64,000 nucleotides of DNA from Psoroptes ovis (GCA_002943765.1 PQWQ01000009.1:1178001-1242000), one strand, 5' to 3'; shown: positions 23,701-38,700, numbered from the stretch's first letter. The notes: generated from the letters alone by a model not told the origin. Numbers and translations: made by a program.

Positions 23701-26700
23701 AATTTAATTTTTTTTTCGAAAATTAAATTTGACATATATCAAATGTTTCGTGTTTTTATTCGATAATGTAATTCAGGTATTGTATTCATTATTTTTGATG
23801 CTGAAAAGTCCTTTCATACACACACACACACTTAAAAATACTTTCAACAACATCAAAATTTCTTCCAATCAAATTTTATATTTAACTCATCATTCCATCA
23901 TCATCATCATTATCACCAATTTCTTTTCACAGAACATAAACACAGAAAACTTGCCTGAAAAGTAACATTAATCCTTGAATAAATGTACGAAAATTATTGT
24001 GTCGAGTTAGACTAGAATCAGGATTTAGTTCAGTACCGATGGCTACATTACCAAATACCTAAACATTAATAATAATAATAATAAAATATATATGTGAATA
24101 TAGTAGGAAAATTCTAAGATCATTTGTGATTTGTATTTCGCTCATTATTCTATTAGTTGTTGTGCAAAGATTTTTATTGAAAAATTTTCAAAATCATTGA
24201 AAATTTTAACCAAATATGATGTGGATATAATGCACATTTAGACATATCAAATGCGATGCATGTTTTTGTTCAATTGAATCCTGTGCAATGAAAATCTGTG
24301 CGATCTTTGACATGAATTTTTCATTTTTTTTTCAAAGGAAATCATTTTAATATTTTACATAAATGTTCAAGTGTACAAAGGTGTACAGGTGTTACGAAGT
24401 GGTGTTATTGAAAATACATATATTTTTTATCATAAAAGTGTGATGTAAAACACGAAACATTTCCAGATGACATTTTGAAAATTGAAAATTTTAAATAAAA
24501 CGAAAAATTCAAAAATGACAACAAAATCAAAAAAAAACTCACCTAAACAATAAAATAAGCGATTGTGCAAATGTGCGAAAATTTGTGTGCCGATTTATTT
24601 CGGAATTCGGTGCAAAATCCATATTGCCAAATACCTTTTCATTATTTACAATTTTAGTTTTCAATTCAAAAATTCAAATTTCAATCAAAATTTAAATTTA
24701 AAACACAAATTTTATTTCGTTTGATTGATTGATATAAATTATTTTAAACAAACACAAACACACACAGTTATAAAACATGTATTGACACAAAAACAAATGT
24801 GAATAAATATTTGAAAAAAAGAAAGAGTTGAAAGCATTGAATGAACATTGAATGAATGAAGCGTGATTCAGTGATAATTGTATTTACACACACACATAAA
24901 CACAAAACACAAATCAATTTCATTTGAATGGTGAATAAATGCACATAAACAAATAAACACACAAACATAAATAGTTAATTTTGAAAAAATTGATTTTGAA
25001 GAGATTGAACACACGAGTGATTGATTATTTGCATTTTTTTGAAACAAATTAATGAGAGGTGTATTTTTTTATGACAGAAAAGTTGAAAAGTGCCGGAAAA
25101 ATTTTTGATTATGAAAAAGTAAAATTGAAATATTAAGTAAAAGATTAAAAGAATAATTAGTTACGGGTAATTTCTAAGACACACGCTGTGAATCAACTAA
25201 TTGAACTTCAAATTCAAAAAAAAAGTGAAAATTATCTAACATAAAAGTGAAAAAGGATTAAAAAAATAGGGTTCATGCAAATTCAAAATGGAAACATGCA
25301 GAAAATGATTGTTTGGAAATATTTTTTTTTCAAAGTCAAAATACAGAAAAAAACTATATACCTGCATGCCAATAATGGCATAGATAAAGAATAACATTGC
25401 TATCAATAGACAAACGTATGGTAAAGCCTATTCAGATCAGAAAAAATATGAATGGATTAGAATTGGATTTGATTATAAAAATATTTATAATTAAATATAC
25501 CTTGAATGATTGTATAAATGTCCATAGCAATATACGAATTGTATAACCTTGCCGTAGCAATTTAATTAAACGTGCAGCACGAAATAATCGTAAAAAACCG
25601 ACTGATATGAAATTAAAGTCCTGAAAAAATGACAAACAATTTATTATTTAACATTGAATTTCGAAAAAATTCTCCAAAAATTATTATTATGATCATCATT
25701 ACCTTACTATTCACAGCACTTAACGTAATTTCCATGACCAATGCATCGACAACACTTCCACAAACGGTGATAAAATCAAAAGTATTCCAAGAATCTTTGA
25801 AAAAATTCTATGAATTTTTCAGATTTTTTTTCATGTGTTTGAATTCGGGTTCATTGATAAATAATGATAAGAAAATATAGATCAATGGTGTATTATTTTT
25901 AAAATTTATTTGTGTGAATTATGTGTTTTGGAGATGGTGTATATGTTTGGTTAAGGGTCGTGTTTTCTATATTTTTTCAAACATAGTTTTCAAGGTTGTT
26001 GTGAAAATTTAAGTTAAAAAATTGGTTACGTTCTTTATGAATTTCACGATTAAAATTCCATAGAAAAAGTTCTAGAAAAAACGGTTGTAAAAGCACATGT
26101 CAAAAAGTTCGATTAACAACCGTCCACAAAAAATTAAAGAATTAAGTTAAAAATTGATTGTAATAGTTTGATTTAGTTTTAATTAATGTAGAACAACAAA
26201 TGATTGTAAGCTTTTCCATTTTTTGTAATAATGCTTGAATAATTTGTAATCCTTTTTATAAATTTAGCAATAATAAAATTGATAGTTATTGATGGTTTTG
26301 AATTGATTAATTGATTTAAAATTGATGTTTTGGATTGATTCGGAACCTTTAATGAAAAACCAGTCGTTTTCATTACAATTTTTATTATTGAATCATTTGC
26401 AAGTATAAGAAGATAAGAACAAATTTTTCACGAAGTCAGCAACAAGTAAAGAAAATCAATCAAGAATTTAAAGTCGAAATTTCAATAAGTTAAAATTTAT
26501 CATTGACAAGAACATAATTTGATCAAAAATCCAAAAATGGAAGAAGTCAAAAAGCAATTAAGAATAATAAGAAGAAATATTACAAAAGGCATTAACAACA
26601 ATTTTGAATTAGAAAAAGCGCAAGATCTAAAGACAAAGATGTTGGAATTGAATGATCAATTATTGGATTTATATATCGCCAGTGATGAAGAAATTTCTTT

Positions 26701-29700
26701 AGAAAATGAAATGAAAATGGATTATTATAAAGAAAAAATAGATAAATTTATTAAAGCTAAAACAAAAGAAGACAGTGTCAATCCTGATGATGAAAATAAT
26801 GATAATACCAATCAAACAAATGGAATTAATAATAATTTGAATCAAACAAATGATAATAACACAAATGTTGAACAAAATCCACCAGTGGCAAGTCATCAGC
26901 CAGTACAAGAAGCAAGTCACAGCGTAACATCGAATCAACAAGAAATAAGATCATCTGAATCCATCAACCAAGTCATCAACATAAATGAAATTCCAAAATT
27001 CTCCGGTAAATATATAGATTGGTATACATTCAAGAATCTTGCCAAGCCCATGATCAACAACAGCAACATAAGCGAAATTCGAGCAAAGAATTTCCTGGTC
27101 CAATCACTTGACGAAGTATCTAAACGTAAAGTAATGCGATTACTTAATTCCAACGCATCTTTGAATGAATTGTGGAATAAATTGGAACAAGAATATGAAG
27201 ATGAAGAAAAATTTCTGAATGAATGTAGACATGAGCTATCCAAATGTCCACAAGTTAGAAATGAAAATGATATCGTTGGATTAAGATCGGTCAAGTTAGC
27301 AGGCGAAGCAGTCCTCGGTGCAATCGAAAGCTTGGACAACATAAATAAAATGATAGAAGGTACAATGATCGATTCAATTGCTGAAAAATTCTATTACCGC
27401 GGTAACCGCGAAATAAGTGGTAAATCAAAATCATTTAGAGATGCGATCGAAAAAATACAAGAAATGTACGATGAAGCTGAAAGATTCGCTAGAAAACGAC
27501 CACAACAAACAGAAGCAAGACCACCAGCGACAGAAATTCGCCGTGCATCAATCAACATGATAAACAACAACAGCAGAATTCGATGCAATTTTTGTGATCA
27601 AGAACATCAATCAATAAATTGTCCACATTTGAGCAATCCAGATTGGATCGTAACTAAAATCAGACAAAACAGATTATGCACTAAATGTATCAAACCAGGT
27701 CATTGGGCACGTGACTGTAGATCAAACATTGTGTGTTCAATTTGTAGCTATGGTCATTCATCTTGTCTTCACGAAGCTGTACTAAGAATGAGTCCGACAA
27801 ACAATCGATCAGCTCCAACACCACCAAGAGAAATTCACAACGAAGCATCGGCAGCAACAAATAATACAGCAGCAATCACATCCGCAAGCATAAGAGATGT
27901 TCATTCATCAGTAACAGCAGCACCGAACCAAGTATCAGCAAATTATCCAAATGCCAGTTCCATCAATACAAATACTGAATCAGCAACCAATCAAAGCGCA
28001 TTCATTTCAGCCTTTGATATAAAAGAAGTAGCTACAAATCAAGTCGCAGCAATTTCCAACGTTGAAAATAATCCAATTGAAATAAAAATAATAGGCATTC
28101 AAAATTCAGATCGTCCAGTTCTGATTGGTGAATACAAAGAAGAAGAAGTAGAAATTTTGCTTGATTCCGGCTCAAAAGCTAGCTTAATAAGTTCTTGTTT
28201 AATTAGTGATGAACCAACATTCCCAACATCAGCAATAGAAATCATTACTCCAGTGGATACTTCTTTAAAACAGACTATAGATCGTGGTATCAATATTAAG
28301 TTCACAAAAGATTCAACCAGTTGTGAATTAATGGCTAGAATATTTGATTCAAATCAAAAATTGATAATCATTGGTACTGATTATAAATACAAATTCTTTA
28401 GTCCAAGACCGAAAGTATTATATTTTAACACTGTGTTTGGCAAAGTAAAAATTGTAAGCTCAACTTTTAAGAATTCAGATTTGAAATGTATCGAAGAACA
28501 TTGTTTGAATCCTAAAGCTGAAGAAAGCATTAGCAATCAAAACATTACTAGTATTAATCATGACAAAACCGACTCGACAGATATTAGCATTAAACCGATT
28601 GCCATCGACGAATCAAAAAATAATAATCGTACTTCAAAATTTGAAGTCAGTATCATAAACACCAGTCAAGAATCAAATTATTCAGAACAGCTTAGTCAAC
28701 CTCGAAATATTTCAAAGCCACAATTAGTTGAACATCAAGAGTCAAATTTTGATTTCAGTCAAAAAATGAAGAACACAAAATCAACAAATATCAATGAATC
28801 AAAAGATGAATATGATCGCATAAGCAGAATGTTTCAAGTCAAAATAAACAAAAGTCCTAATTGTGCATTTGAAGTTAGCACCATTAATACCCGACAATCA
28901 TCAATCAATCAAGAAAAATTTGAACATCCTAAAAATTCATCTGAAATAACAAAATTTGAAGAATATCAACATCCTAATGTGGATTCTAGCTTTAATTTGG
29001 ATAAAAGTCATGAACATATACAACATGGAATGAATATTGACAAATCAAGAGCACCAATAGTTTACGATGACAATTCATACAAGAACAAGTTTAATAATAA
29101 TGAATTTGCTCCAGTTAAGATCAAGAAAAACGATTGTGAATATAATAAATTAATCAGAAGATATCTAATTGTTCCTCGGCCCGAGAATGTTGTGAAAATT
29201 TAAGTTAAAAAATTGGTTACGTTCTTTATGAATTTCACGATTAAAATTCCATAGAAAAAGTTCTAGAAAAAACGGTTGTAAAAGCACATGTCAAAAAGTT
29301 CGATTAACAACCGTCCACAAAAAATTAAAGAATTAAGTTAAAAATTGATTGTAATAGTTTGATTTAGTTTTAATTAATGTAGAACAACAAATGATTGTAA
29401 GCTTTTCCATTTTTTGTAATAATGCTTGAATAATTTGTAATCCTTTTTATAAATTTAGCAATAATAAAATTGATAGTTATTGATGGTTTTGAATTGATTA
29501 ATTGATTTAAAATTGATGTTTTGGATTGATTCGGAACCTTTAATGAAAAACCAGTCGTTTTCATTACACAAGGTCATTGGCCAAATTTTGAGAGTGAAAA
29601 AAAAAATGAAAATTTTCTTTGAAGAGAAAAACAAAAATTTTTTTTTGTTCATAAATTAATTTAATCAAACCTTGCAACCAAGAGCGATCATTTTCAATAT

Positions 29701-32700
29701 ACATTCGACAAGAAATAGGAATGTAAATATTTCGTTGGTATATGTCAAAGCATCCGTATAGTAGATATCGGCTTGATGATACTAATGATTTTGATCAATT
29801 TTTTATTATTGTTCATCGAAGAAAAATTTTGATTGAATTTTGAAAAATATTCATCATATTTGGATGTGGAATAATAATTACAAATAATTTTTGATTAGAA
29901 ATTTGTTGAGTACAAATTATCAATAATTTTAAACACAAATATAAATATACAATCACCCATAGATTTGTTTTTGAATTATTTCAAACATGCAATAAATCCA
30001 ATTTTTTTTTTTTTTTTTGACATATGAGAAAATAATTAATGCAACAAGATTTTGGCCAGAAAAAAAATCAATTTTTGTAATAATCAAAGGGTTATTTTTT
30101 CAAGAAGAATTTGATTACCACAATTTGTTATGTTTTTGTTTGTTTGTTTGTTTGTTGGTCATTTTGTATATTTGATCGATTTTCAATATTGAATATATTT
30201 GAACACTTACCCTACAACCAAAAGCAGTAATTTTTAGCATACATTCCAAGGTGAATAAGGCAGTGAATGTGGCATTTGTATATTGTAATGTTAATTTATA
30301 TTCATGGCTTTGTTGATAATACTATCATTGGTATTATAAATTTTGAATATTATCGAATAAATAATCAAGAGGGTAATATCAATTTTCGACATTATCAAAA
30401 CATCAATCGAAATTATCAGTGAAAATTATTTTCAAATATAAATCAATGTAATTAATCAATGTTCAAAATTAGATTTTTAAAAAAATGATTGATGTTTGAT
30501 ACGAGAGAAAATTTCATAGGGTTAATATGGGTATCGAGTATTATTATCGATGATGATTTCAAACAGAAAAATTTTATATGGACGAATAGTAATATATATG
30601 TGTGTAAGGAAAAAATGTATGATGAGTAAATTGTAAAAAGGAAAGGAAAAAAGAGAAAAAAAAGAAGATAAATTTCGATATAATATTGGCAACAATATAG
30701 CAACAAAATGATTACAATTTTAATGTATGAGAAAATGTGTATTGAGAAAATAAATAGAATAAATAAATAAATTGGAAATAAATAAAAAAAAAAATCAAAC
30801 AATCAATCATATATATTGAATATTTTTTCAAATTGGACATTCAATTATTATATTTTTAATATTTTAGTGTGCATTTTTTACTAATGATTGATTGATTGAT
30901 TGAAATATTCAATAAAAATTGAATTTTATTGAAATTTTGGAAATTTTAAAATTGTAAATGATTCAAAATTGAGTTTATAATCTACAATTTTCCGAAGACA
31001 AATCTACCGTAAATAAATTTGAAAATTTTTTGAATAAGTTTTCTTATTCATGCATATTCATGCAAAAAAAATGAATAAATTAAATGTCTGTATTGTTATA
31101 TATATGAAGCATTGAAAATCTTCATAATAATAGTCTTGAACAAGTCATTTTCATTTCATTTTATTTCTCCTTGACTACCTGATTTATATATATGTGTGTC
31201 TGTATGGTACCTGAGAAATGAAAATTATGAGAGTGAAATTATAAAACGGAAAACTAAGGAGCTTATATTGTTCATCATCATTTCCATGTTAATTTCAATG
31301 CACACTCATTCATTTCAATGGAAATGAAAATGAAAAAATTGAATTTTTTTTTCTTCAAAAAGATGTTTCAAAACTATTTCACCGGTTGTCATCGAAAATG
31401 ATGATGATAATTTAGCTGTGTTAAAATGAACTAAATCAACCAAATGAGTCAGTGAATTTTAAAAAAAATGAAAAAATCTCACTCTTCCCATACACAATCA
31501 CACATGCATATATTCAATTTAAAATCAAAGAAAATTTTGCATGCAAATAACCATAATTTTTTTTCCAGGTGGGTTTTGAACAAAAGAAATAAGAAGAATC
31601 AATTCAGGGTATTTTTTTCATTCATTAAATTAAGATTCTTTTGGAAGAATGTATTTATAATTCAATGAATGAATCATACATTTAAATATTTAAATGAATG
31701 CCGGCATTTTTCTCTGAATATATTGAATGATATAATGTTGATTATGTGTGAAAATTATGTGGCAAAATAATTTTACGAAATTTTTTTAAATTCAAAAATG
31801 CAAAAATGAATGCAATTTGCACTATAATCATTATTGTTGAAATAATAATAAATAAATGACAAACACTACGAATATATAACCATTCAAAAATGAAAAATAA
31901 GAAAATGCAATGCAATGAACTGGAAAAAATTGGAAAATTAAAGAAAATTTGAAACTTACTTTCATCATCAATAGTATTGTATTCAATACGATTAAAACCA
32001 TAATAAAATATTCGAATGCAGTCGATACAACCACACGCCATATTTTATATTTTAATGAATCTTTATCTTTTGGCATATATCGTTGTAATGGTTTTGCTTG
32101 TATGGCAAAATCGATACATGATTTTTGATTTTTATCTAATTCACCTTCTTCAAGCTCTTTTTCACCTAATTCTTGAAATGTAATAATAATTAAGGCAACG
32201 AATATATTGACGAAAAAGAATGGAAAGACAATGAAGAATATGACATAAAATAATGACATTTCAATACGAAAACGAGGCAATGGACCATGATCTTCGAATA
32301 CAGAATCCATTGAATGTTGTAATACACTGAATTTGTCATAATTTTTTCAAAAAATAAAAATTAAATAAGATAAAAATAAATTAATAAATCAAAATGGTGA
32401 AAATAATACTAACGTAGGCCATCCTTCACCAGTCTGTACAGTGAACAATGTTAACATTGCAGCAATAACATTATCATAATGAAATTGTCTACGATCCCAA
32501 ACACGTTTTTTCACTTGTGGTGGTTCATGTGATGAGCTAAATATAAAGAATTCACCGCTGAAAAAAAAAGTGCAAAGATTAAATCATTTTCAATTGATTT
32601 TAATTTTATTAAATTCAAAAAAACTTACTGGCATTCTTCTTCAAATAATTTAGATTCATCTGTACAATAATGAAAACGTCCATTAAATAATTGTACAGCT

Positions 32701-35700
32701 ATCACAGCAAAAATAAATTGAAAAAGCATATAAACAATAAGGATGTTGAAAACATTTTTCAATGATGCAATGACACAATCAAATACTGATTTTAGCTTTG
32801 GTACACGTTTGATCGTTTTTAATGGTCGTAATACACGTAATACTCTACGTAGGAAGAAAATTATTTTTTGGAAAAATTTCAATGAAAATTTCAAGAAAAG
32901 AAAACAACATACCTCAATGATTTGATCACACTAAGACTAGATGCAGCACCTTTGGTACCGGGACTTGCATCACCACTGTTTGAAAAATATTTTTTTTTTA
33001 AATTTGTTTGAAAAAAATTTTCTAAAAATGAGGACAAGACTCACAGATATGCAAAAGCTATGGCACAAAGTGCACAAATAACTACAATAGAATCAAGAAT
33101 ATTCCAAAAATCTCGACAATATGATCCAGGGTGTAAAAATATTCCTTGATCAATAACTTTTAAAACCATTTCGATTGCAAACACACCGGTGAATGCATAA
33201 TCAAAATAGACTGAAGAAGTTGAAAGATGGAAAAAAATTAGGAAATAAATTAAAATATATGTTCTGAATTTTTAAAAATTTGATAATACTGACTAAGTAT
33301 GCTGTTGATATATGCATTTTCATCAACAGGATCTTCGGCAGCCAAAGCAATACAACTTAAAGTAATAATAACCATAATAAAAGCATCGAAATATTTCATA
33401 TTTGTTACAAAATGGCAGAATACACGAATGGGATTTGAAGATGAAAATATAAACATGGAAGAATATGGAAGCATTGGTTTTGGTCCGGAAGGTTCGTCAT
33501 CATCCTCGAAAAGATCATCATCATCTTTCTTTTTAACTTTAACCAATTCGTATTCAATTTTGGCTAAATCAGTACGGCTACCAGATTTTCCACCACCGCC
33601 GCCTCCTAACGGTGATGGTGGACAAATATTAACAGCTGGTACATCATCTTTAGATTTCATTATGTCCATTTCTTGATTTTCTCGTTCACGGTCCACTTCA
33701 GCCTCTTCTTCTTCGGCTGCTGTCAATTCTTGTGCATTCGCTAAATTATCAACAGCAATGGCCAAGAATACGTTCAATAATGTATAATTGCCGAACAATA
33801 CAAGAATAATAAAATATACACTGTAAATCATTCCACCATGATGAATACCACCTTGTGATTCAATCGCCTTGTACATTACTTCATTCCAATCTTCACCAGT
33901 CAATATTTGAAATACAGTTAACAATGCTATTGCAAATGTATTAAAATTGGCAGCTGGAGTTTCATCTTCAAAATTGAATGCCCCACCAAATAATTGCATG
34001 CCAAGTAAGGCGAATATTAATATGAATAAAAATAGTAAAAAAAGTAATGATATAATCGAACGCATTGAAGCAAGTAATGAGATGACTAGATTTCGTAATG
34101 AAGACCAATATCTATATTTATTTTTGAAGTTAATTTATTCAAATCATTATTATTATTTTTTTATTTTATTTTATTTATATTTTCAATTATTTATTTATTT
34201 AAATAATAATCAAATATACATTTTTTTTTCATACTTACTTTGTAACCTTGAATATACGTAACAAACGTAGAGCACGCATAACAGAAAATCCAAAAGAACC
34301 ACCTTTGAATTCAGACCATATTACTTCGAATATTGAACCAATAATGACCATACAATCAAAACGATTGAAAGCGGATGAAAAATATTCTTTCAAACCGAGT
34401 GCATACATTTTGATTAACATTTCACAATTGAACAAACCGAGAAATACAAATTCCGCAATATCTTTTCGTGATTTTAATGGGGGAAAATTCATCCAAATTA
34501 TCACAAAAATAAAATTAGAAAAAAATTATTTGAACATACATAGAAATTGTGTCAGAAATTCTGGTTGGCCTTTATGTTCGACGGCAACACAGGCAGTGTT
34601 AAGAAATACGAGTAATATAACGAACCAATAGAATGCTTGGGTTTTGATGCCACGACGAACGACCAATCTATGTGTAATGAATTCCAAAGTTTAATTAATC
34701 ATTTAATCAAAATTGATTAAATTATCAAAAATGAATTATTTTCATAATAATAATAATGAAAAACTGAATAAATTTTCATTTAATTTTGTCATTCCAAGCC
34801 TTTTGATCTTTGTTATCCCAATTAATATGTTACTAATTATTACAACATTGTTACACCATTACGAAAAAAATAAAAAGAATTCGAAAAATAAATTGTCATT
34901 GAGCATATAGAACAGTGAATAACTTGTAAATTCAAATCAAATTTAACAAATTACAGCCATAGAATACTGAATGAGTTTTTGTTTTTCCACTCCCATAACA
35001 TCGGTATTCATTTTCGTTTGTACAATGGAATTTATGTAATCTCTGTACAATAATTTCCCCGATTCTCCCTAAAAAAATTTTTTGATTCCATAAAATCAAA
35101 TGAAAATCATTTATTTTCATATGGATTTTTTTTTTTTTTGGATCTCCGTGTGTAATGATTTGCGATTGGAGACTTTTTCATTGTTGAAAAAAATGGGAAT
35201 AATTTAACAAAAGCAAATATCATCAATTTTAACATACATGGAAAAATTTGGAGAGAAAAAAAGTTTATAAATTCAAATTTATTTTAGAATTTCAAAACAT
35301 CCAGAAAAAAAATAAATAAAAATGATGTGCGCATTTATTCACCCTGGAATTCTTCATAATTCTTTACCAATCATTATTATTATTATTATTATAACCAACA
35401 AATACACAGGCTCAGATCATGCGAATTTCGTAAAGAGATAGATAGAGATTATATCACCGTTGTTTGACCTGTTTTTTTCTTTCATCATTTTTTTTAAAAT
35501 TTTCGTTTTCATTTAACATTTTTTTTTTTCGATCATTTTCAAAAAGTTTTTGCATCGACTCAATACGAGAAAATATCTAAATTTTCATTTTTTTCAAACA
35601 CCGTACCCTCATCACCATAACATACCATACCATACATACACATACACACATGCACATGACATGTGTTTATTTGATTGTTGTACAGACCAGCAGTACCAGT

Positions 35701-38700
35701 TGTATTAGTGAAAATCTATACATTTTTGCCTGATACAAATAAATGGAAAATAAATAAATTATCAAATCATCAACCGACGAACATCTCCCATGTATTTACT
35801 ACTATGCGTACATACTGAAAATGTAAATTGTACAATTGCATCCTCCTGCATGTATTTTTTTTTCGACTATGACCAAAGAAAGGCCGCATGTACCACTGGA
35901 TATATATGATTCGATAAAATTCTCATTTTTAAAAAAGCTCATGTCTATTTCAAATTTCAAATTTAAATGATTTTTTTTTCAGCCTTATTTTACTTTGAGC
36001 AAAAATATAATGATAATTGAAATAATAAAAAGCAAACATACAACTGAGGTCGATAAACCTAGCCAAAAAATAAAAATATTTCAGATTAAACAACGACAAA
36101 AAAATGGACGGGGATAAATTCTTGAAATTGTTCCTCGCGAACAAACAATTCAAACAAACAGAACTGAAATTTGGGAACTTTTTAATGAAAATAATAATCT
36201 TTGTTCAAATATCAAAAAATGAAAATCAAACAATTTTCCATTATAATATTTTCCATTACAAAGAATGTAAAAAAAAAATATTTCATAAATTCCAAATATA
36301 AATGACATTCAAAAAAAAACACATGATATATTCATTCATTCATTTTGTAAGGTTGTCCGAAAAGTTTTGGTCGATTTTTAATGAGCAACTCTATTGATTA
36401 AGCAAAATGAACTTTTCGGACAACCTACTAATATATGAATTATTATTATCATCGAAAAACTTCATTTCAATACACACATAAAATTATATATTCTTCAACA
36501 ATGGAAAAGTGAAAAACCATTATTTTTATCATTTATTCACATTTTATTCTTTCTTTCGTGTTTATTTGAATCAACATTGGAAAAAACAAAGCAGGAATGG
36601 TAAAAGAAAAAATCCGGTACCGAAACAGAAAAAAAATTATGGCAAATATTAAGTTGTCCGAAAAGTTCTGGTCGATTTTTGATGAGCAACTTTTATTGAT
36701 CAAGCCGAATGAACTTTTCGGACAACCTAAAATATTAATAATAGAAAATAATAAAAATGGTGATATATGTTTGTAATGATGAAGAATCAATGTGATATTC
36801 ACATTTGCAGCAAACAAACAAAAACAAAAACAAAAAAAAATGAAAAGTAAATTGTCATTAATTGATAAAGAATGATTTCTGTGTAGTTTCATATATCAAA
36901 TTCTACAGAATCAAATGGAAAAAACCAAGAAATATATTTGATATCATTGTTTGCTTGCTAGTTCGTCGATTGTAAACATTTACACACACACACAAAATCA
37001 CGGAAGAAATGCAACGAATGATGGAATAAAATTCAGCAGAATAGATTCAAATGAATAAATGAATAGATATTTTGAAGAATATTCAAATGAATTCATATTC
37101 AAACATTTATGTTTTAGCACGAAATGAAAAGAAAAAAAAATCTCATTTTCTCTTGTAATTATCACCATTATTATTCACTTTCAATCAATGCTATTTAATC
37201 TATGGTTTATATTAACAACAAGATGATGAATATTGGAAGCTTTGAAGCTTTTAAAGCTTTCAAACACTTCCATTTTTTGTCGATGAGAAAACCAAAGGAG
37301 TGAAAATTCAAATATTTACTCGAATAATAAATGGGAATATTGATACAGTTTTCTGCTATTCAATCGATTTATTTTTAATCAAAGATTTGATTTGATAATC
37401 GAAATAATTTATGAGTGAATGAATGAAACAAGGGATAATTGAATCGATAATTTATGAAATCGTATCATCGACTAGCCTTACTATTAAGTTGTCCGAAAAG
37501 TTTTCGCCGATTATATCGTAGAAAATCATTGAAAAAATCGGCAAAAACTTTCCGGACAACCTAATATAAGTAAATTAAGCCTTATAAGAAGCAAAAATAT
37601 GATTAATTCATCTCATTCGACTATGAATTTTAATTTGTCTGAATTGGAATGCTTGAAAAAAAAACTAATGCCATAATAAAATGTAAATAAATGATACAAA
37701 TAAAACATATGAAATATGTCGTTTGCTTGAAATTAAACAAACGACAAAGCTTTCGACAAATAAAACTTTTTGCATTCAAAGTAATTTTTTCCGGCTTGAA
37801 ATTCAATAACAAATATGACATTTAAATATAGTATGGGCAAATATAAAATTCAGACAGCAATTTTCGTTGCTTACAAAATAGAGAAATGTATTAGATTGTC
37901 CTATAAGTTCTTGCCGATTTTCTCATGATTCGCTACAAATATAATCGGCAAAAACTTTTCGGACAACCAAATATTAGAAAATAATTCTTAGAAACAAAAC
38001 ATACCAAAGAAAAAAAAAAGAATAAATAAAAATAAAAAAGAAAAATTCAAAAAAAAAAAAAAAAAATATTTCAACATACCTAAAGCGTTTTTCTTGTCTC
38101 CAAAACGCTTTACAAGCTCCTTTATTTTTTATTTTCGAATGAAGATAAGTGGCTCGTGAGAATCCTTTTTGAAAATTGAATTATTTTTATTTTTATTTTT
38201 TGTGCAGAGGAGAAGCAGTATTTTTATTATTATTATTTTTTCAAGAGTTTTTTTTGGCACAAAATGATGAAGCAAAATTCAAGAATTCAATTATTGAAAT
38301 TTTGAAAATAAAATTGAATTTTGAATCGAATTCAAATACACATTGAAAATTGAAGAATTAGAGAATATTTCGTGATTTTTTCCAATATTTCCACGATTAA
38401 TCAATACAGACACACACAAACACAAATATATTTTTAATTATTTCAAGATGATGATGAAATGTAGATGAGATAAAGATGAAATTTGGTTGATTTGAATTGA
38501 TGGAAAAAACGGATTTAATTTGAATAATTAATGTTGAATATTGTGGCACACACGACACGCACACACACACACACACACCACAACCCGAATATAAATTAAA
38601 AAGTTTAAATTTATTAATTCATTGAAAATCATTGAAAATTGTTGAATCACATAGAGTTTGTACAGTGATGATGATGATGAGTTAAAACATTTGAAAATGG

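Larger units (their letters stand above)
25997..29568 (+). mobile_element. LTR retrotransposon, BEL/Pao-type, Gag-protease only (non-autonomous)
   Basis: Two 381-bp direct repeats (25997-26377 and 29188-29568), each starting TGTTGTG and ending TTACA, enclose 2.8 kb. The target-site duplication looks like CAAGGT (25991-25996 and 29569-29574). The single ORF encodes a Gag with zinc knuckles and a retropepsin-like active site, but no reverse transcriptase, RNase H or integrase. The ORF runs straight into the 3' LTR and I see no polypurine tract in front of it. The element lies antisense to the calcium-channel gene in the intron between 29671 and 25807; without it that intron would be about 290 bp. 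Confidence 0.93.
34668..38079 (-). other. Intron 12/13 of the Cav2 gene
   Basis: 3.4 kb, holds MITE copies 1-4; the rest is AT-rich with short tandem repeats. Confidence 0.7.

Noticed and set aside
25695..25796. Acceptor CAAAG|ATTCTTGG for the IVS3 exon
   Set aside because: It would put the exon out of phase with both upstream alternatives; CATAG|AATTTT 12 nt upstream restores NFFKDSWN in frame.
33299..33676. 125-codon plus-strand ORF
   Set aside because: Antisense shadow of the large exon 34111-33294.
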